A DNA stretch of 18,466 bases, taken from positions 1 to 18,466 of the forward strand of contig CAJTSB010000049.1 in assembly GCA_910578825.1 (NCBI GenBank), written 5' to 3'. Shown here piece after piece: positions 14,183 to 18,466 of this stretch. Position 1 is the first letter of the stretch. Each line of letters begins with the position of its first letter. The notes under the pieces are model-generated. The model saw nothing but the letters and a program-made list of their open reading frames with translations, was not told where the DNA came from and searched no databases. The position numbers and the translations under genes are program-made. The DNA comes from an uncultured Lachnospiraceae bacterium (GTDB lineage: Bacteria > Bacillota > Clostridia > Lachnospirales > Lachnospiraceae).

Positions 14183-15499
14183 CTACTGCCTGTTCAACTG
14201 ATCCAGATATTGCTGAGAGGCTCTTGCCCGCTGTGTCCCCGGATGCAGCTCAATCATCCGCTGATAATATTTTTTGGCATTTTCCGCATCTCCGGTCTGG
14301 CGATAACTGTGCGCCAGATGATAGATTGCATATCCATCGTTGTGATCCTCTTCCGCCTGAACAACCTTCTCAAGCCCGGTGATTGCGGCCGGGAAATTCC
14401 GGCTGTTATAATCCTGTTCCGCCTGCTGGTAGACAACAGCAAGATACTGCTCGTTCACCAGTACGCTCATTTTATCATAAACACCCTTTGCCTGCGCGCC
14501 CAAAAGCGCCGCGTCAACCTTCTCCATGCCGTCCCCTGCCGCCTGAATATCATTCTGTGAAAAATCATAGCAAACAGTTATCATCTGCTCATAATTTTCG
14601 ATGGTTTTCTTCGTATCCTCAGATTCGCCTTCCATATTGCCAATCTGTGATTTTAACTTCTCAATCTCCTGTTTGAGCCCATTCATCTCCTGCGTGCGGG
14701 TCGTCAACTCATCGTTGGCCTGAAGTTCCGCTTTACGCGCCTCGGAAACAGCATTCTGCCGAACCGTCGGGATAATCAGAAAACAGGTAATCAGCGCTCC
14801 GATACCCACTCCAATAAACAAATTTAAAACCGTCATAAACGGAGACGTATCCCTGACATTTACCGGCTGGATAATCGTCTCATTTCCATTGCGGTAAGAG
14901 GCTGTCTCCTCCTTCTTATGGCCTATCACCTTTGAAGATGAGACGTCCTTTTGCATACGCTGGTTGACCTCCCGAAGATAACGCAGCGTCGTGTAATTCC
15001 CAGTATCTATCTTCTCCGCCTCGCAGAGTTCTCTCCTGGCACGCTCATACTTACCTTCTTCCATGTACAAAAGCGCAAGAAGCTGATGCCCCTTTATCAA
15101 TCCGGGATTCATCGAAAGCACCTTTTTGAGCTGAATAATTGCCAGGTCTTTGCTGTCCTGCTGACAATAAAGCAACGCCTGATTATATTTCTTAATCGTC
15201 TGATTGACAGAGCTTAAGTGGGCGCGGTTTGACTGAATCACTTCCAGATACTGCTCCGCCGGATTGTTCTCCGGTTTCAGGCTGCGGCTGATTACCCACT
15301 CGCTTAACGCGTCTACCACCTCGCCCATTTCATAATAGACAAGCCCCAGCAGATTCCGCGCCTGAATATTTGCTTTGTAGAATTGCAGACTCTTGCGCAG
15401 AGAATATGCCGCACCGGACAAATCACGCACTTTCGCTTTTTTTAATCCGTCGTTATACAAGGTGTTTGACAGACGGATAATTTTATTATAAGAATCCAT
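14183..15499 (-). CDS. TPR-repeat protein with a central membrane helix and coiled coil
   Basis: A 438-residue protein. The N-terminal third (about 10-180) carries tetratricopeptide repeats, with units such as AAYSLRKSLQFYKANIQARN, AIIQLKKVLSMNPGLIKGHQ and YERARRELCEAEKID. One membrane helix lies at about 222-243 (FMTVLNLFIGVGIGALITCF). A coiled coil follows at 250-305, then further TPR-like units at 360-430 (YAIYHLAHSYRQTGDAENA). The N-terminal repeats would be cytoplasmic and the coiled coil with C-terminal repeats outside, or the reverse. It is probably an assembly or scaffolding factor; no specific role is evident. The start at 15499 has AAGGA five bases upstream; an upstream GTG would add 12 unlike residues. 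It follows the 47-residue gene and ends before a strong terminator. Confidence 0.85.
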   Translation of the reverse strand: MDSYNKIIRLSNTLYNDGLKKAKVRDLSGAAYSLRKSLQFYKANIQARNLLGLVYYEMGEVVDALSEWVISRSLKPENNPAEQYLEVIQSNRAHLSSVNQTIKKYNQALLYCQQDSKDLAIIQLKKVLSMNPGLIKGHQLLALLYMEEGKYERARRELCEAEKIDTGNYTTLRYLREVNQRMQKDVSSSKVIGHKKEETASYRNGNETIIQPVNVRDTSPFMTVLNLFIGVGIGALITCFLIIPTVRQNAVSEARKAELQANDELTTRTQEMNGLKQEIEKLKSQIGNMEGESEDTKKTIENYEQMITVCYDFSQNDIQAAGDGMEKVDAALLGAQAKGVYDKMSVLVNEQYLAVVYQQAEQDYNSRNFPAAITGLEKVVQAEEDHNDGYAIYHLAHSYRQTGDAENAKKYYQRMIELHPGTQRARASQQYLDQLNRQ

Positions 15500-15530
15500 A
15501 TCGTTCCTTTCTGTCCTCCTAATCAGTATC

Positions 15531-15588
15531 GGCACGCGCCTTGCGGCACGGAAGGTATTCCAGAAATGCTTTGCATTTGCCTTCTTCC
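15531..15588. repeat. Dispersed palindromic repeat, copy 2
   Basis: This has the same nested hairpin plan as the copy at 10557-10630: GGAAGG at 15550-15555, a central AAATGC-TTT-GCATTT and closing CCTTCTTCC, with a GGCACGC segment at 15531. It starts at the stop of the 47-residue gene and fills the gap before the TPR gene. Confidence 0.65.
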
Positions 15589-15731
15589 TACCGCTGTTGC
15601 CTTGCTTCTTTGAGAATTTCCTGCATAATATCCGTCATGTCGGTAAGATCCCTGTCATATATTGCATCCTCAACCCCTTCCACTTCCAGGCTGGGTTTAA
15701 ATTTCTTCAATTCTTCTTCAAAATCAATCAT
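15588..15731 (-). CDS. 47-residue acidic protein overlapping folC
   Basis: A 47-residue frame that starts on an ATG overlapping the folC stop (ATGA), with GGAGG six bases upstream inside the end of folC. The product begins MIDFEEELKKFKPSLEVEGV and contains DRDLTDMTDIMQEIL. It is highly acidic and probably helical, with no membrane segment. The perfect ribosome binding site and stop-start overlap argue that it is a real coupled gene. The open frame extends 19 codons upstream, but those residues overlap folC and lack a ribosome site. I do not recognise a family. Confidence 0.7.
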   Translation of the reverse strand: MIDFEEELKKFKPSLEVEGVEDAIYDRDLTDMTDIMQEILKEARQQR

Positions 15732-17041
15732 TCCATACCTCCTGCAATTTGCTCCAATGCTCCAATCAGATACAACGAACCAGCACAAAATAATACCTGC
15801 CCCGGCTTTTTTACTGTCAGGGCATATGCATACGCCTGTCCTGTTTCCTCTATCTCTGTAATCTTCACAGCCAGACCGTTCTCACGCGCTGTCTGTTCAA
15901 ACATCTCTTTCAATATCCTGCTATTGCATCCCCGCTCTCCCGGAATGGATGTAAGGATAATCTGTTCCCAGTTCCCTCGGCAAAGCAAATGCCTGACTGC
16001 ATACGCCAGATCCTTCTCTTTCACCATGGAAAACAGTAAAATTCCCGGTTCATCGGAAATCTGTCCTGCCGCCTCCAGGAACCGCTGAATTCCATCTGAA
16101 TTATGCGCTCCATCAAAGTACACCTCGGGGCTAATCTGCTGCATTCTCCCCTTCCATACCACTTCAGCAAGCCCCCGCTGCATGGCATCGTATGAAATAC
16201 TTTCACACTGTGCCAGGCAGGCTGCCGCCTGTATGGCTATCGCCGCATTCTGCGCCTGATAGGGCGCGACAAATGGAATTTCGAAATTCGTAACATTACC
16301 ATCATAACCAGAATCAAAAGAAAATGCAATCTTTTTTCCCGTGTTTAATAAAATTTTAACTTTATCTGAAGAAACCGGATAGGAAAGGCAACCCTGCCTG
16401 TCCGCGCAGGCTGCAATTACCCTCGACGCCTCGGTTGAAGACGCGTCGTAAACTACCGGAACTTTCGGTTTCACAATTCCGGCTTTCTCCGCCGCAATCT
16501 TTGCAATGCTGTCACCCAAAATCTCCGTATGTTCCAGACTAATGGATGTAATCACCGTGAGTATTGGATGTTCTATAATATTCGTAGCATCCAGCCGTCC
16601 TCCAAGCCCGGTTTCCAACACAGCATACTCCACCTGCATTTCCGCAAAAATCAGCATTCCTACCGCAAAAATATATTCAAAAAAGGTGGGATAAGGCTTT
16701 CCCTGCTGCACCATGAAATCAGCAGCACACGCAACCCTATCGGAAGAGCGGACAAACAATTCTCTGTCACAGCGCTTTCCATCCACGGCAAACCGCTCCT
16801 CCAGATATACAAGGTGCGGAGAAGTAAACAGTCCTGTCCGCTTTCCAGCCGCACGAAGAATGCTGTCTATGCAAGCGCAGACGCTGCCCTTTCCATTGCT
16901 GCCAGCCACATGGATGACTTTGAACCGTTCCTGCGGGTCCCCCAGTCGATGCAGCAGTTCCCGCGTATGCTCCGGTTTGTTTTTGGTTGTAAATTTTGGA
17001 ATATCCAGAATAAAATTTACGGTCTCCTCATAGGTTCTCAT
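15728..17041 (-). CDS. folC: Folylpolyglutamate synthase / dihydrofolate synthase
   Basis: A 437-residue Mur-ligase family enzyme that adds glutamate to folates using ATP, keeping them in the cell. The ATP-binding loop is GSNGKGSV (47-54). The folate signature regions are FTSPHLVYLEERF (72-84) and VLETGLGGRLDATN (141-154). SISLEHTEILGDSIAKIAAEKAGIVK (166-191) includes the histidine and the lysine position used for metal and substrate binding. The C-terminal domain holds WKGRMQ and DGAHN (310-314). Whether it also makes dihydrofolate from dihydropteroate cannot be told from the motifs. It is the first gene of an apparent operon with the 47-residue gene and the TPR gene. Confidence 0.96.
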   Translation of the reverse strand: MRTYEETVNFILDIPKFTTKNKPEHTRELLHRLGDPQERFKVIHVAGSNGKGSVCACIDSILRAAGKRTGLFTSPHLVYLEERFAVDGKRCDRELFVRSSDRVACAADFMVQQGKPYPTFFEYIFAVGMLIFAEMQVEYAVLETGLGGRLDATNIIEHPILTVITSISLEHTEILGDSIAKIAAEKAGIVKPKVPVVYDASSTEASRVIAACADRQGCLSYPVSSDKVKILLNTGKKIAFSFDSGYDGNVTNFEIPFVAPYQAQNAAIAIQAAACLAQCESISYDAMQRGLAEVVWKGRMQQISPEVYFDGAHNSDGIQRFLEAAGQISDEPGILLFSMVKEKDLAYAVRHLLCRGNWEQIILTSIPGERGCNSRILKEMFEQTARENGLAVKITEIEETGQAYAYALTVKKPGQVLFCAGSLYLIGALEQIAGGME

Positions 17042-17076
17042 AATTCCCTGTTCCTCTGTATGTATTTGCCGTGCTC

Positions 17077-17105
17077 ATTATAATACAGTCACAGGCTGAA
17101 ATCCA
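17077..17105 (-). promoter_or_regulatory. Candidate folC promoter
   Basis: TATAAT on the minus strand (17082-17077) is a perfect -10, located 35 bases before the folC ATG. The -35 at 17 bp spacing (TGGATT, 17105-17100) is poor, so the promoter may be weak or activated. Confidence 0.45.
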
Positions 17106-17157
17106 GTCCCAAATAGCGAAAACCGTAAATTTTCGTATGACAAACTTCTACGGCAGA

Positions 17158-18255
17158 CTACACCGTTTTTTTCAGGAGCGGAATATGATTTAACACCGCC
17201 GAGATTACAAAAGAGATCACAATGACAATCACACTGATTACAGGTATGGAAAACGCCGGGTAAAAAGACAGAGTATTCAACCCAAAAATGCGCACCAGTT
17301 CATCCAATACCAGAATATGAACCAGATACGCCCCAAAACTGTATTTAGCCAAAAGCCCTAATACCTTTTCTATCCTTACACCGACAGCTTTTCTTTCAAA
17401 AATATCTTTCATAAGCACAAAGATTCCAACTGCCTCCAGCATTACATTGACGGTTAAATAATCATAAAGCATTACATTTGCCTTCTGTCCTGAAACAGAA
17501 AGCATGGATGTGCCGACAATTGTCACAAGAAATCCGCAGATTGACAAAACATAAATGACTGCCCTCATCCTTTTTCCCAGATCCACCTTGTTTAAATAAT
17601 ATCCACATACAAACAGGCTTACATATCCAAGCGTAAAGTGAAAATATACTTTGCCCAGCATACCATTTGCCAGAGAGGCAATGGATGGATATTTTAACGA
17701 TACAAGTTTCACCGTCTGCGGAATCACAAATGTAAAAACAAATGACAGCAACAGAAAATATTTCGTAAGCTCCATGGACTTCACAATCGGTTTCACCAGG
17801 GGAACAATTATATAAAGCCCTACAATCATAAACAGAAACCACATATGATAATGCCCTAACAGAAACTGTTTTAAGGTATCCTTCCAGCTGCAATCTGTAA
17901 AAATCATGTTTTTCACTGCATATAGCATGGACCAGAAAATAAACGCCACAAGGATTCTTGCAATATTCTTCCGGTAGAGTTTCTCTATCCTGTGTTCCCC
18001 CTGTAAAAATAAAGCGCCGCTTATCATCACAAAAACAGGCACGCCCCAGCGCACAATACTGTCATAGAAATTTAATGCCTGCCATTCCGGTGTATCTACA
18101 CCCGATTTGAGAAAATTCTGTGCCGACACATGCACCACAACCACCGCACAAATTGCTATGATTCTCAGAACATCAAAATAAACGGTTCTATGATTTGAAC
18201 TTTCTAAGGTCGTCGCATGGGTATTATCTTTTACATCACTGACTTCATCTGTCAT
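17158..18255 (-). CDS. Membrane acyltransferase, acyltransferase 3 (OafA/YiaH-like) family
   Basis: A 365-residue integral membrane protein with about ten helices. It begins with the family signature YFDVLRIIAICAVVVVHVS (about residues 26-44), which contains the conserved Arg31 and His42. WGVPVFVMISGALFL follows near residue 70. The C-terminal part holds FGAYLVHILVLDELV with a second typical histidine. The family transfers acetyl or other acyl groups to cell-surface sugars, teichoic acids or exopolysaccharide; the substrate here is unknown. I prefer Met at 18255, with AGGAAGGCGG upstream and a normal distance to the first helix. An upstream ATG at 18324 gives 388 residues but lacks a ribosome site. 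It seems to be a single-gene unit. Confidence 0.88.
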   Translation of the reverse strand: MTDEVSDVKDNTHATTLESSNHRTVYFDVLRIIAICAVVVVHVSAQNFLKSGVDTPEWQALNFYDSIVRWGVPVFVMISGALFLQGEHRIEKLYRKNIARILVAFIFWSMLYAVKNMIFTDCSWKDTLKQFLLGHYHMWFLFMIVGLYIIVPLVKPIVKSMELTKYFLLLSFVFTFVIPQTVKLVSLKYPSIASLANGMLGKVYFHFTLGYVSLFVCGYYLNKVDLGKRMRAVIYVLSICGFLVTIVGTSMLSVSGQKANVMLYDYLTVNVMLEAVGIFVLMKDIFERKAVGVRIEKVLGLLAKYSFGAYLVHILVLDELVRIFGLNTLSFYPAFSIPVISVIVIVISFVISAVLNHIPLLKKTV

Positions 18256-18466
18256 TTCTCTTCCGCCTTCCTCCCTGTTCTTTCCATGCATCTGAACAGT
18301 TTCTGTATTCATCATGGAAAACATTTCTTATATTAGAATTTTAACAAATCTGCAACATAATGTCTACGCTAAGTTTTCCCATGTGTCTTTGCACGCCATT
18401 CAAAATTTTGATCAGAACAAAGCGGGCAAGCCCGCATCAACTCCCCTGCCCCTCATTTATAAGGGG
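18256..18466. other. Upstream region of the acyltransferase gene
   Basis: No further gene is visible. Near the right edge is a perfect inverted repeat, GCGGGC and GCCCGC around AA (18422-18435). The last bases contain CCCCT and AGGGG as a second short hairpin, possibly the 3' end of a gene lying beyond the window. Confidence 0.4.

Noticed and set aside
17042..17157. Short CGAAAA/TTTTCG hairpin after the acyltransferase as a terminator
   Set aside because: The six-base stem is not followed by a T tract, and the alternative CCGTA/TACGG stem has a very long loop.

Overview
The window looks like the chromosome of a spore-forming Clostridia member, most likely Lachnospiraceae-like. This rests on a complete spoIIA (sigma-F) operon and part of a spoVA operon, strong GGAGG ribosome binding sites, and moderately AT-rich coding DNA with very AT-rich intergenic regions. 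Apart from one doubtful plus-strand fragment near 7.5 kb, every gene reads on the minus strand.

Region 1 (1-10140) is a complete type I-C CRISPR-Cas locus. In transcription order it holds cas3, a 505-bp gap, cas5c, cas8c (with an internal start for the small subunit Cas11c), cas7c, cas4, cas1, cas2, a leader, and a CRISPR array that runs off the left edge. The array shows 23 full repeats and 23 spacers. Positions 1-1095 are a tandem duplication of an eight-spacer block with a 529-bp period. Two recent adjacent spacers (1195-1228 and 1261-1293) differ only at every-third-base synonymous positions, so they record two alleles of one protein-coding target. cas3 has its own promoter and terminator. 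The rest of the operon starts at a near-consensus promoter (7408-7436), whose 5' leader encodes a 30-residue membrane peptide coupled to cas5c.

Region 2 (10332-14128) is the sporulation block: spoIIAA, spoIIAB, sigF, then a sigma-G type promoter driving an unannotated 55-residue membrane peptide, spoVAA, spoVAB, spoVAC and a 65-residue protein. SpoIIAA, SpoIIAB and SigF form the anti-anti-sigma, anti-sigma and sigma switch of the forespore. The SpoVA proteins form the dipicolinic-acid channel of the spore inner membrane. spoVAD and spoVAE, normally next, are absent; the CRISPR-Cas locus lies in their place.

Region 3 (14096-17105) is a probable operon of folC, a 47-residue overlapping gene and a TPR/membrane/coiled-coil protein, ending at a strong terminator just before spoIIAA. 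Region 4 (17158-18466) holds a membrane acyltransferase and its upstream region. A short palindromic repeat occurs twice, each time directly after a minus-strand stop codon (10557-10630 and 15531-15588).
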